Positions 24,377-37,699 are shown, counted from the first letter of the stretch. The stretch is DNA of 64,000 nt from Macrotrachela quadricornifera (GCA_022393335.1 JAJEKB010001478.1:324259-388258), one strand, 5' to 3'. Numbers and translations: made by a program. Notes: a model not told the origin generated them from the sequence alone.

Positions 24377-24722
24377 CAGTGACCTACATCGAAGTCAATT
24401 AAATTTGTTGTCAATAATTCATTTTTAATATTAGAATTTTTTTGAATTGAAAATGTTGTTGTCTGATGTCTTCTCTACACAATGAATTATTTACAAGGAC
24501 CAACTGACATCTTATTGAGACTTAGAAACACAAAGAAAGTCGCAATCAGGGTTGACTTCAACCTTCTTTTGTGTCCGTTAGTTTCGATAAGATGTCGATT
24601 GGACCTGAGAGGTTAATCAATTTGTAGAGAAAACATCAGTGAACAAAACCTTCAATTAAAAAAGTTTTTAATATTAAAAGCGAATTATTGACAAAAAATT
24701 TAGTTCACTCCAATGATGACTC
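24377..24722. mobile_element. Foldback/MITE-like element, about 345 bp
   Basis: Two arms of about 150 bp. GTCAATAATTC and TTTTTAATATTA (24408-24440) pair with 24665-24703. TCTTCTCTAC pairs with GTAGAGAAAACATC. GACATCTTATTGAGACT pairs with AGTTTCGATAAGATGTC. The loop is near 24545-24560. No coding capacity. Confidence 0.7.
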
Positions 24723-27700
24723 TTATCTGAGTCGAACGATACAGTTTGTATACGTGTGAACGTATAGTCTTATCTGAAGATCGGATCACTCTAGGTGATT
24801 AACTCTGAAATATAAGCATAGGTCAAGTTGAACAATGGCCAGACAGCATCACAAAGAGAAACTGATGCAATTAGGAACCCAAAGGTGAACAATGATGAAA
24901 GATGAAGATGATGAAATGTGTACAGAACAAAAATAAACTAACATATGGGAATAGAACAGAAAGAGAAGATATATGTGAAAGAAAAGAGGATGATGGATAT
25001 TATCTTCTAACAATACTGACCGTATTTCTGCGTCTGATCTACGTTTCCACATACAAACCGTACCGTTCGATCCGAGGATACGAGTCTCTAATCCACATAT
25101 TCGAATATAGAAATTTTCGTATTCGGAATTCAGTGAGAATGTTGGAATTCACGTTTCTTCTCCTTAAAAAAAGATGATAATATTGAACTTACTGAAGAAA
25201 AGAAATAAGTTTTAGTTTTCGTTTTATATTATTTCACTCGATCGGCTGTTTACATATATTGAGCGAATGCTTAACAGATATAAACAATAGATACTCCGTA
25301 ATTGATATTGTTATTGTTATGACTTTAATTCTATTACACTACACAACTCGCTGCACTCAATTTCAAATTATAGAGCAAAATATATTTTAAACTCTTTGTA
25401 ATCAATAACAGCCTTTATCAGAAGTGACTCATCAACAATCTCATGATGTCCGTTGTACATATTTTGTATCTTTTTTATTATATATTCTATATTCTTATCT
25501 TATTCTCGGTATTCTCTATATCGCCTCCGAATTTTCGGCCTCCTCCGTATTCCCATTGCATCTTCTATATTCCCACCACATTCAGAATACAGGGAATTCG
25601 CTTTTTCCCCATTGAAAAGAATGCTACCAATGAGTATCTATATCGTCATATATCGTATTATTATTATATCTCTTCTTCTTCCTACATTACAAATAGCACA
25701 CAGACATTTAAAAAGCTAGTATATTTTTTTTATGACAAAATATATCGAAAGGGATATTAATTATACAAAAGTGCTTACGTTTGATATTTTACTGACTCAC
25801 TAATAGGTTGACAAGATGTGTCATTATTCAAATAAAATGATGAAATATTGTTTCGTTCTGAATGTACGTGGAAGGCCGTGGGAAACTAAGTTATTTTTAG
25901 AAATCACTCGTGATACTCAGTAGTTTATAACACCGTGATGGATTTCTTTTTAACGAAAAAGAAAGAAACGGAAGTATGAATTTAGAAACAAATGTCGTAA
26001 GAATTCGAATAATCTATGGTAAGATTATTTAATTCTATTTTTTGGGTTCACATTTTTCTTGTTTTCTACAGTACTTTAATATAATGATTCTAGCAATAAT
26101 ATTAATAAGCACGATTATTGAATTATTCTCAATTGAAACTAATGAATGTTGCACAATTACTTATTAGTCTCCAAAACATCATATTTAGATTTATTTTTTT
26201 CTTCGAAATTATTTACTCATTAGATTGTATCAAAAATAAATAATCGTCACATTTATAAGTACTAAATATCATTTTCATATTATTGATACTATTGAAAAAT
26301 TACACATATTTCTCTTATGAAATTGTTATAGCATTATATTCAAAATGAATGTGCTTTTTCTTTCATTCTAAAATCGTGACGAAACTAATAAATGATTACT
26401 TTTATTAGTAATATTTGATATGAGACATGACAACATATAAAAATTGATTCCTTGATTTATATCTAAGAAACAAATGATATTTTCTTTGATTTTAGTCATT
26501 AAAATTCTTCTGAAATTTAATCTTAGTCAGTTGTGTTTTATACAAGCTCTTCAATTATCGTTTCGAGAACAGCTGTATAAGAAAGAGAATAATTAATAAT
26601 TTTCTTATAAATGAATTATTTCAGTAAATATCAGAAAATATTTTCTATCAGATGTAGAATTATCATTAGTATTTTTAATAAAAAATTTCAAATAATTAAA
26701 ATTGTTTATTTAAGGTAACAAGAAGAATTTCTTATTTTTGTTGTATTGGATTTCATCTCATTATGTTCATATTTCTCATTTATTTATGCTTTATACCACC
26801 GTAAAACCAATTTGGAATGTATATAATGAGTAAAAAATTGTTTACGTTTAAAAAACAATTAAAATATCGTTCTCATTTGAGATAATGACTCAAATAGTTT
26901 TATAAAACAAAAATTTCTACATGAAAATTTTGCTTCATTCTTCTTTCTAAGTATATTTTCATCATTAATACATAACAAATATTTTCTGTCAGGAGAAGAT
27001 CTGTAGATGTGTTATAAATCTGAAATTATAGAACAGGAGCATAGAAATTTAATAAAGAGTGAATTGTTGATCTATATCGAATCAATAAAATAAATATTGT
27101 CTTTCTTTCTATTATTCATAGATATTTATTTTTATACATCTTTTTATGACAATATTTCAAGTTTTATTATTCGTAAAAAATCAGCCAGTAGATTTTGATG
27201 AACGAGAAATAAAAAAGTTACTTCACAAAATAAATTAATTATTATTTTAAATAAAATAAAAACGAAATTTTTAAAATTTCATATTTGTTATTTTTGATTT
27301 GTAAATCGAAATAGTGAATATATCAAGTCAGGATTGGTTGTCTTATATGTAGTTCAAAATATAATATAAACAAAAAACAACAAACTGTTAACTGTGCTCC
27401 TTTTGGAACGTATCATTTGCGTTGTGTTGCAAAGAGAAGTAGTGGGAGGGTGCATGATATTTTCTCTCTTTTGCTCTCAATATAAAATGCGTAATATTTA
27501 CTTGACACTTACGAATATGAATAATATAGATATAATCTACATCTCTCGAAGAAAATATAAATATTTAAACTTTTGAATTAGTCACGTCGATCGCATACAA
27601 CTTCCTTTGTTTTATTATTCATAAGTAGTGACGTGTTAACTTATAATTCTACATTAAAATAGAAATCGTTTTATGAAATACACTACGTAAATGATTCATT

Positions 27701-28669
27701 ATTATCATTAAGCTCTATTAAAGAATGTTATGCCTACATATCTGTCATAACATCAGTAAGAATATTACTACATAAGAGAAAAAAAAGGCGTCATGTACAA
27801 GTTACCATATTTAGAAAGACAAAAATAGTTTTTAGAGTATAATGTGAATGCGCATATTTAGAGAGAAAAAGGAAGTATATAAAAAGAAAAAAGTTGTTTG
27901 AAAAAAAGGAAGAGAGAATCTATTAGTTTCTAGAGAGCGAAGACGTGTGAGAGAAACTTTTCGTCATTGATAAGTGAAATAATTATGATTCATCGCAGAA
28001 AGAAACCTATAAAATGAGAACAAATTCAGATCATGATCTGAAATATGTGAAATAGAATATTCGCCACTATTTGGAAGCTATCTCAGGTATTTCTTCATAG
28101 TACAATAATAAAAAAACAGATATTTTAATTCGTATGCATACTTCACTACGAACTTTTTATATAGGTCCATTAGTTTTCGAAAATAATTTATTAATAATGT
28201 GTTTACATTTCTTTACTTTATGAGTAACGCTTTATTCTAACCTTCGTGATATTTTTTTATGAATCAAATGAGTTATAAAAATAGTTTTCCTTCAAATGAG
28301 TAAGCGTGTTAATAGTCATAGTATGAGTAACATAGGTGAACTAAATACTCAATGAGAATTTATTCAATATTTTTCAAAACAGTATAAATTATTGGGTTAA
28401 ATTTAGAATAGATTATTTGCTTTGAGAAGTTTAAAATATAATGCTCATCATCGAAAAATGAGATCGCTGAAACTAATATCGAAGCAAACATTGTAGAAAA
28501 GAAAGATCACCGAAATTTTTTTGATACGCTTTATCAGTTATCCTTGTTTTCGTGATTATTATTTTCGTTCTCTCATTCGATATCAATTGTATACAGCAAG
28601 CCACTATTCACTTATGTCATGAGCATCATGAATTACAAACGAATTTTGTAATCGATTCCTAATTTGACT
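24723..28669. other. AT-rich intergenic DNA, nothing recognised
   Basis: Overlapping frames near 24849-25177 and 25424-25760 on one or both strands are by-products of stop-poor composition around a TATTC-rich stretch. I recognise no domain, splice structure or RNA gene. Confidence 0.4.
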
Positions 28670-29422
28670 CAGCTGAACAGATTTTTTCAGTTTTCTTACA
28701 TATGATTCGTTAAAGCGCGAGCTGCTGATTATGAAAAATTTATTTTGAACTTCACAAAATATTACCCTCCATCCGAAATAACTAGTTTTCTAAGCTAACT
28801 ACCAACGACAAAATGACTGCGAACAGTATTTTTGATAGATATTTTCATCAACAGTCAATCTCGAAAAATATGTTTTCAAAAAATTTTTTTGTCTAGAAAA
28901 CTTTGCAGAGATCGTTTCGGTAATCATTTTGGTTAAAAAAATCTTCAACTTTACGCAATAAATAACGCTGCTTGGGTCAAAATACTCAAAAATATCAATT
29001 GTCACTCAACAACAGGCACCAACAGTCGAAAGTATTAAGTATTTTAACTCAAGTTGCGTTATTCATTGAGTAAAGTTGAATATTTTTTACCAAAATGATC
29101 AGCGAAACGAGCTCTACAAAGTTCTCTAGAGGAAAAAATTTTTTGAAAACCTTATATTTTTCAAGATTGACTATTAATGAAAATATCTATCAAAAATACC
29201 ATTCGCAGTCATTTTGTCGTTGGTAGTAAGAGAAGGAGTAACCAAGAAAAATTTCTCATATTTTAAAATGTGATACGTTTCCCAAAAATAACGGCGTTCT
29301 TCAAAATTTAAAAGTATTTTCTAGTTGAAAACCATTTTGAAAAGCCCAAAATAATTTTTTCATAATCAACAGTTCGTGCTCTAACAAATCATATGTAAGA
29401 AAACTGCAATAGCCTTTTCAGC
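28670..29422. mobile_element. Long foldback element (about 750 bp)
   Basis: Outer arms: TTTTCTTACATATGATTCGTT (about 28691) is inverted near 29380-29405, together with GAGCTGCTGATTATGAAAAA. Inner arms: CTACCAACGACAAAATGACTGCG (28799 on) is inverted at about 29203-29228, followed inwards by paired blocks down to a centre near 29015. The arms are imperfect but continuous. The reverse 68-codon frame at 28799-29005 is read from one arm. Confidence 0.75.
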
Positions 29423-30560
29423 AGAATTTCCAGTTGCATATATGATGAAGTCTTACGAATATAGGTTTTGGTACATGTAAAAAAATATTTTCCACCTCAG
29501 AAATTTGTGTATTTCCCTCTAATAAAGACTATAGGCCTGAAAATTTAGGGTAATATGAGTGAATTGCGCTGGCATTGTACGATTGCATTTCCAACACAAA
29601 AACGCTCATAGCTCAACTTCTACTCAACCGATTTGAATAATTTTTTTTTTTTGAAATGCTCCTTAAGCTCTATCCTACTCACGGTAAAACAATCAAGGTT
29701 TTTTGCTATCGTTGCTATGGAATTTTCAAGGAAGAAAAGTCGAAATTAGTGCCTTTTGGGCCCACCTCTCGATGAAAATCACTCTTACTGTCCTACCATT
29801 CTGAATAGATAAAAATAATTTATTATAACTATTTTGTAGCTAAGACTTTCCTCTTTCTCATCATATAAATTGATCATAGCTTTGGTGTCGATTTTCTGAT
29901 CAAATCTTGCAAAGACTAGCCAAACACACACTTTGACCAGTTTATGTCCCGACATATTAAATTCAGTCTACTGAAGCCAATGCAAAAGCAAATGTTGATT
30001 TTTTTCTCACTGTTCAGTAGAGTAAAGGGCGAGAAATCTTTTGATAAAAACTTTTTTTTCGAACCTCCTTGTAGATCAACTAAAAAACCAAAAATAAGAC
30101 GGTAGGAGTACTGTTGTTCTGCTAAATGTCCCGACAGATTTTGAATTTTGTTTCTTTGATTTCTCTGTAATTGTAAGAGCTAAGGCCATGATTTTTTTAT
30201 CCTATTTAGCTGACTATATGATCAATCTATGGTAAAAATTTCAGCTCTTAAGCATGTGCTGTTCGTGAGAAAATGGCATTTTACTCAAAAATGTCCCGAC
30301 ATATTTTTTGGTATCCAAATGTGCCCACAGATTAATTTTTTAAAGTAAATTCATTTTTTTTCCTGTTTGATAGACTAAGAAAGGAGAAATATTTTGATAA
30401 GAAAGTTTTTTTCTAAGGACTTTCTAAATCAAATAAAAAACTAAAAACAAAAGGGTGGGGGTGATGGTAAAAGTATCATCCGCACCTTTTCGCCCTAAAG
30501 ATGTGTATATATGTGCCGATAAAACTCTGCATATGTTCATTAATTCTCCTTTTCAAAAGC
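29423..30560. repeat. Direct-repeat zone with ATGTCCCGACA motif
   Basis: ATGTCCCGACAKATT occurs at about 29944, 30127 and 30292, with a diverged ATGTGCCCACAGATT at about 30318. The block at 30013-30110 (GGGCGAGAAATCTTTTGATAA onwards) recurs at 30369-30463 with substitutions, an offset of about 356 bp. This is either two tandem copies of one transposon-derived unit or a degenerate satellite. No coding frame is supported. Confidence 0.6.
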
Positions 30561-30959
30561 TTTCGATTGATATATAATAACAATATATAAACTGTCCTTT
30601 CGTGATTTTATTTTGCCAAAATATTTCCAAAATTATGTATTTTATTATGTCAAGATATCTTGGAAACTACGCGTTTTTTAATAAAATTCGATTTTTTTCC
30701 GAAATAAAAAAACTGACAGTTGGGAAAATAGTTGATTTATACACAACTGATAGAGCTCTATCGAATGTACAATGCAACTTTGCTTTATCTTCATTTTCAT
30801 CTTTCTCGATTTTTTTTCGCAAACCGTACAATGCCAGCACAATTCACTCATATTCGTCTTGTTATAATGGATGATGGGTACAATTTTGAGTGTTATAGGA
30901 TTTTGTTATACGAGAGAGCGACTAAGACCTTTGACTCATCCTTTACAACTTCAACATGG
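30561..30959. other. Open frames of unknown meaning next to repeat
   Basis: Overlapping plus-strand frames (30602-30874, 30732-30980) precede the dispersed repeat copy at 30960. They share no domain I recognise, and their overlap in different frames argues against a real gene. Confidence 0.3.
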
Positions 30960-31290
30960 AAAACTTCAAATATGTTTTAACTAGACTTGGTTCATACATA
31001 ATCTTTGATAGTTTTTCAAGACACATGTTACCATATGTGAGAGCCTTCAGACTGCATTTCTCATGTCGTATGAATGATGGTCTCAAAAGTCTGTCTGTTT
31101 CGATCTGTGACACTATTCTAGCCTGTCGGTCCCGGTCTGTGATGCTCTATAACGACTTACATCCGCGACCTTTGACCTGTGCCGATCATGCTCTGTGGAA
31201 GGGGTAGGACGAGGAGAAAATGGGTTCGAATTTTTAACTCTGTACACTTAAACGCTCTCTTTCAGATCGTATTTCACAAAAAGGTAAAAC
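30960..31290 (-). repeat. Dispersed repeat copy 3
   Basis: The left part matches 8150-8372 in the same order and orientation. The right part (31200-31290) is the reverse complement of 3706-3795. Minisatellite-like units in reverse (CGGTCCCGGTCTGTGATG, CTGTTTCGATCTGTGACA) show the core present but diverged, with fewer units than copy 1. The plus-strand 83-codon frame at 30956-31207 lies inside it and is not a gene. Confidence 0.7.
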
Positions 31291-31576
31291 AGGATAAATT
31301 AAAATTTTCGTGGACTTTTGTTTTTATCATCGAAAAGAATATCTATTCATAACTACGTCACAGAAAGTAATAATATAAAAACGTCATATCACCGAACTGA
31401 TAGACTGTCGAATTCGTCTTTCACCGAAATATAAATTGTCAAAGGTCAACAAACTGTATTTAAACGATGTGATTTTTGATTAGGAGTGTACTTATCGAGC
31501 TTAGTATCTTTAATATATAACATTGTAAAATAAGTGAAAAAATGAATTATTGTTATAGGTTTCATGGCTCAAACAT

Positions 31577-31680
31577 CCTGACAGTGTCCGACACGGGTCA
31601 CTTTTTTTGTGACCCGACCGGACCCGAGGTCAGAAAAATTCAATCCGACCCGACTCGACTCCAGTCGGACACTGCATGCT
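31577..31680. repeat. GC-rich hairpin with GGGTC/GACCC words
   Basis: CAGTGTCCGAC near 31583 is inverted as GTCGGACACTG near 31663. Between them lies a perfect small hairpin GGGTCAC-T7-GTGACCC (31595-31615) and further GACCCGA words. It stands out sharply in an AT-rich background. It could be the end of a repeat element. Confidence 0.65.
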
Positions 31681-32117
31681 GATATTTTTGCTTATGTGAC
31701 TTGACTGATTTTAAATGGTATGTTTAAAATGATCATTGATATTTTGAAAACTATCAATACTAAGTTCACCATCTTTCGAATGTATAGTGATTGGATACAT
31801 CTCACAATATTGAATATTTGTTCTCAGTAAATTGAAATTTTTGTCATTTATTTTATATATGAATATGCAGTTTTGATTTTAGGGTGTATCAATACTTCAA
31901 ATTTTTATTTAAGAAATCACAGTATCTTTTTTAGGGGCTTTTTTCTCAAGGATAAGTAAAAACTTTTGTTATTTTTTATAATTCAGCCTTACGCATATAT
32001 GTTCACAAGCTTAGAATAATAAATTACGTATTTTTCAGTAATTTTTTAGTTTAGATTAAAAAACATTACTTTATTCATAAGAATGGAACACTTATTCCTT
32101 TAAAGTTATTTACAATA

Positions 32118-34001
32118 ATGGTTGGTATTGATTCTAGAAATAGAAAGATTCTTGATAAGAAATATATTTGCCCTAAATGTTTATTGATACTACAAGATCC
32201 AGTACAATTGAGCACATGTGGTCATCGGTTGTGTCAATCATGTATCAACACTCAAAATGAGTAAGTCCTGACTGTAGAATAATATCAACATCTTTTCATT
32301 ATTAAACAAAGTCTTCTAATGCAATGTATGGTATGTCAAATAGAAACATTTCAACACCATGTACGATGAATTTTTCTTTGATTTCGAAAAAACATATATA
32401 TTTTTATTGTTTAGATGATGAAAGATGTAGGTTTCAAAAATGAGATGCAAACACTACCAATCGATTGTTCTTTTTGTCAATGGACAGGCATTTTGAATAA
32501 CTATCAAGTACTATTTCCTATACTCATATTATCTTTTAACATTCTGTGGGTCTCTTCCACAGGTACATCTTGATCAATTTCATTCAAATCCGAAATGCGA
32601 ACATTGTGATGAACAGTTTAATTCAGTTCATAAATTCAATGAACATAAAGTATCGCAATGTGAAAAAATAACTTTTGATTGTTTGTTAAAAGACTTCGGT
32701 TGTCATGAACAGGTATGAAAATTGTCCAATTAGTATTGAGATTTAAATATCTTTTCTTTTTAGATCAGTCGTAATAAATTGAAAGATCATTACCTAACTG
32801 AACAACATCAAAATGCTATACTCAAAATTATTCGTCAAATGAGATCACAATCGCTTGATATAAAGATGGATTCTGATCTTACTCGAATAACTACCAATGC
32901 AATTAACGATTCTATTACAGCTGAATTACAGGAACTTTATGAAACATTGAATATCTTCTCAGATGGTATGGAAACACTAGTCGATGATGGGCAACGACTT
33001 AGCAACGAAGCACTTCAAAGTCATATCAAACTTCAAACATTGGCGGAAGATGTTCTTAAAATTAAATTATCCATTGAAGAATCACAAAGTTTTCTAGAAG
33101 GAGTAAAACATAATCACGATATTCTTAGTCAAGAATTAATATCACTTAAAGAAAAGGTTAATGATATGAAATATGTATCATATGATGGAACATTTGTGTG
33201 GAAAATTACAAACGTTCGAGAAAAAATGAGTAAGTTCAATAATTATTTATTGTGACTAGTTGAAGTAGGATAGTTGTGAACAGAATAATCAGACAAAAAA
33301 ATCATAATTTGATTTATATAGCATAAACAACTAATGAATAATCACTAGCAGACACACGATGTAGATAATGTATCAGTACATTTAGGAAATGAATTGAACA
33401 GTATTTTTTCTGTTATTCTTTGATTATTTTTTCTGCTCAATTTGTAGCTGATGCGGAATCTGAACGACAAACTTCAATTTATTCTCCACCATTTTATTCA
33501 TCACCAACTGGATATAAAATGCGAATTCGTCTATATTTAAACGGAGATGGGAATGCTCGTCGTACACATATGTCAATATTTTTTGTATTAATGCGAGGTT
33601 TGAATGATCCAATTCTCAAATTTCCATTTAATTATAAGGTCAGTTTTTGTTTGTATGATCAAACTTCAACACAACGGCATATTATCGATTCATTTCGACC
33701 AGATATTAGATCAAACAGTTTTCAGAGACCACGATCGGATATGAATATAGCCAGTGGTATACCAAAGTTTATTCCATTGACATTGATCCAACAGGAAGAA
33801 AATCCATATGTTCGAGAGGATACAATGTTCATTAAAGTCATGGTTGATTTTGGTGATATGCCCAAAACTTTATTACCATACGCTTTGAGTCTCAATCCAG
33901 GATTACCAACATCAATTCAACAAACGATGATCAAACAAGAATCTGAACGTAGAGCTCAACAACAACCTCAACGTTTAGAAGTTCAGTCATGCGATGAATG
34001 A
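32118..34001 (+). CDS. TRAF-like gene B: RING, TRAF zinc finger, coiled coil, MATH
   Basis: The compact reference copy of the family: 484 residues from exons 32118-32260, 32312-32360, 32415-32507, 32563-32712, 32764-33229 and 33448-34001, all with GT..AG introns. Most introns are about 50-55 nt. The RING ligands are C18, C21, C34, H36, C39, C42, C53 and C56, with one extra residue before C34 compared with A and C. Zinc finger text HSNPKCEHCDEQF and CLLKDFGC lies at about 95-145. A coiled coil (ELQELYETL onwards) covers about 175-280, and MATH starts at YDGTFVWKI (about 285) with SPPFYSS, YLNGDG, FQRPRSDMNIASG and DDFG-like endings. It probably acts as an oligomeric cytoplasmic adaptor / ubiquitin ligase, inferred from TRAF family knowledge only. 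I see no break. Confidence 0.92.
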
Positions 34002-37000
34002 GTGTGTTTCGGTTAAAAAGAAGTATTTCAGTAACCAAGAATATCCTGTTTTGACATAATAATATTCTTTATCAATTAAAATATAATCCAGATCTAATAT
34101 TATTCTTGCTTATTGATAATCATACAAAAGTTATCCAATTCTGATGCATAGTGAAGATATTGCTGCTAGATAAGGAAAAAATTGTATCAAAAGGAAATCT
34201 TCTATTGTGTAAGATATTAGTTCAGTATTTTTTAGAAAATATTTAAATTATAAGTGAAACGACATTATTCATTCGATTTTATTTAAAAACAAAGATTGTT
34301 TTTTAAACAATAAGTGTATACTTCTTTTAGAAAATAGTTTAATATTTATTTAGATTTTTGACAAAATTTTGTTTATACCTTGAATATTTAGATGACCTAT
34401 ATATAAATATATAGTGATTAGACATTTTTTGAAATCTAGAAAACTTTTCTAAACAACTGTATTCGAGATTATGTAAAAATGCTTTTATATAATGTTAGTC
34501 CCTAGAGAAAATCAAAAGATGAAATCATACATCTAAAATTTGCTTTATATATCCATTTGTAGTTAGTTTTTGAAAATGAACTTGATCTAAATTAATATTC
34601 CATGGTCTGCCATGTTAGAATAAAACATCTAGTATAAATGCTTACGATACAATGTTATAATGTTGAGTGATGTTCCATCTTAAATGTAAGTACTATTGTG
34701 TGAACAAATCATATTATGCATATCAATTGATATTTTCAAGAGTAAAGAAAACTCTGTGCACATATTATCTGCCTATGTTTACTTCTGTTGAATAAAATGT
34801 AGACTATTTCTTTATTCAAAAATTACAGGTACAACGTATTCTATTGAATAAAATCGAAAGAAATGTAGATCTATGAAATCTGATTGAGTATTATTGTGAA
34901 TTGTTGATTTGGAATAGATGATTCTTGTACATATTGCTATCATAGACAGAATTGTTTTATCTATACATTTTCTATTTTAGACAATAATGATGAAAACATA
35001 TTTTAGCTGATTCTCGACAAATGAAAAGAACGTGTCGAATTATACGATCTCATCCAAAGCTGTATGTGGCATGAGATGATATGTTTCGCAAACATTTCTC
35101 TTTCATCTCCCATTGGATGGGACCAATGAGATAGGATTGTCCCATCCTATGTGGAGTCCTGATCTTGTTTTTTTATTTTTGATTTGATTATTGTTTTTAG
35201 GATTCGAATGGAAAAGATTAATTGTATCTAATCCCAAAAAACTTATAAAAATATCTTTTTTTTAAATTCTTCTATATTCGATTATCATCTACATAGACAA
35301 GAAAGAATTCAGTCACATTCACAACTATCATTGTAAATCATTAAAATCATTTGAAAGAAATAAAAAATATTGAATATGAACGAGAGAAAAACATGTTATT
35401 AACAATATTTAATGATAATTTTGTTTACTTTGTTTTATGAGTTTGTCGATCAAACACATCTATTTGTTATAATTGAATGCAAATATGAACAATTTTCAGT
35501 GATAGACAAAAAACAGAAAAGATCAGAATACTTACTTGTTTGAAATTAACAATTGGCTCTAATAAGAGACCGAAACAATTGTTATGTAACGATATTGTAA
35601 TATAGAAAATCACAAAAAAGTATAACTCATTAGGAATCAACTTCGTCTCTAGCTAAGGAGTACTTTTTATTGCTTATTAATAAATCGACACTTTTCCATT
35701 CAAAATATGTGACTAAATTAGAAAACGCTGTTTTGCTTATATTGTAAGTTTCATATTGTCAAAAATTTATGACTTCAAGCTCATCTTATACGTTAATGAT
35801 GATAATGAATCTGATGTACATGTCAGTTGTCATTCCATTCGAATAGATAGATAAACATTATCAACCAATTCTATTTCCGTTCTCATCGTCTTTTCATCTA
35901 CAGTAAAAATTAAATTTGTCGTAATTACGGGACATATTCGTAATGTAGATCACACTTGTGATTCCAATTTTTGATACATTAGTTGTACTTTAGTGTAACA
36001 GTCAAAATCAAAAATAATATTCAGAACTACATCGTCGCTTGACAATGGCCGTCCGATCTTGGATATGTACAAAAAGAACAGTAGTAAAAATTTCTGTTTT
36101 AATACACTGAGTATATAAATTGAGCTAGAGTCATATAACTTTTCGTAACTACTCTACAATCCAAGCAGATCCACTTTGCAATTTTCTGTGTTATCATTTT
36201 ATTAATACTTTCCATTTCGGATTATTGTTCTTCTCTTATCTCATATTGGTGCATAATATATCTACCATACATCATGAATAAGTTTCAAAATAAAAATATG
36301 AAGATGAAGGTTTACATGGAGCCCAGAACAGCAACGATGTTCTAAAGTTAATTTTTCATTCTGATAGAGATGATCTTTTTCCTCTCTCTATCTTTTTTCC
36401 CATATAGTTTTATGTGATTCGTTCGCATTTTGATCATTCGTAGCGATAGTTCACTATTTTTTCATTTCATATTATGAGTATTTTTAGTCCATGATTCATC
36501 AAAACTATTTCGGCTGGTTTGATTGTGTGAATATGACTAATAAGTCAAATTTAAAATAAATTTGAGACATTTTATTGTCAGATACAAACGATACTGATGA
36601 CAATATCACTGGTAATCAGAAACCGGATTTATATAGAGATTTTGACATTAGTGCATTTTTAATGTAAATACTGACATGTTAGTTCATACATAAACAACAA
36701 TTGGAGAGGATATATATGTGTATGAAAATGTTGAATAAAACACTAGTAGTAACTTTTAACAATTTTTTATAGATAGATCCACTCGAATCCTAGGACAGCT
36801 GCGAAAGAATGAAAATGTGAGACTTTAACACATTTACATCTTCATTAGAAAACTTGAATAGATCTTCATTTACTGTTTTGTATATTGATCAAGTGCTGAG
36901 GACTGGATTGAATTAAATTCATAATATTCAACATTATGGATTCCAGTGTCTCCTTTAAAAAACAATAGAATTGCTTTTCTTTGATATTATTGGAGATTAT

Positions 37001-37374
37001 CTACTTTAAAGTACATGAATATTTAAGATATGACAAAGTTTTCTATGATAATTATTATCAATTATGAGTATACACTTTCTTCATTGAACAGAATTTACTG
37101 CATACATCAAGTAACTCAAGAAAAAATTGTATTTAAATTTGTATAGATCTGTTCATAGTAAAAAAGAATTTGCTGAAAAATATCATTGAATATATAGAAA
37201 ACAATATTTTTTATTAATAAATATCCTCATATCAATACAGAATATTCTTGAATCAAAGATTATTACTGAATTGTTGTTAATCTTGTCTAATTATTGTTTG
37301 TTGAACATGTGTTCGTCGTGCAGAAATAAGACTCAAAATGTAAGGCAGTAAAATTTTAAATATGTTTAAAACCT
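34002..37374. other. AT-rich intergenic DNA, nothing recognised
   Basis: No frame of useful length or motif, no transposon ends and no RNA gene seen between gene B and relic F. Confidence 0.5.
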
Positions 37375-37480
37375 CAATAATTATTTTACGAAGAATTATA
37401 TCCTCTCGGACATATGGATTTCTATTGTGTTGGATCATGGTTAACGGGAAAATTTCTGTTAAAGCATTCGCTATATTTCC

Positions 37481-37699
37481 CAGGTAGAACTATTCGGCCT
37501 GGAAGCGGGCGGTTTCGGATAAATCTGATGATTTCATGGAAGCAATAATCCAACCAGAAAATATTCCGATTGATATCCGGCTTGTTACTGCCGGAAAAAT
37601 CCGACCGTAATACTGCTCCCATGTTCCAGCGGTTTCTTGTATTTTTCTGTAGGTTCTATCCGGAACTTCATAAATCCGGGCTCCGGAATCTTCGACCTG
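37481..37699. mobile_element. 219-bp GC-rich insertion with CAGGT..ACCTG ends
   Basis: Located inside the MATH pseudo-exon of relic F. The ends CAGGTAGAACTATTCGG and (reverse) CAGGTCGAAGATTCCGG form short inverted repeats. The insert is much richer in GC (words such as CCGGA and GCGGGCGG) than anything nearby. Flanking MATH text reads SNM on one side and NIAN on the other, matching the uninterrupted DMNIAS of genes A-C, so the insertion point is clear. No target duplication is obvious. CAG termini recall hAT-type MITEs, but this is a guess. Confidence 0.7.

Noticed and set aside
30602..31207. Run of overlapping plus-strand frames
   Set aside because: The last lies in a dispersed repeat, and the others overlap in different frames with no domain.
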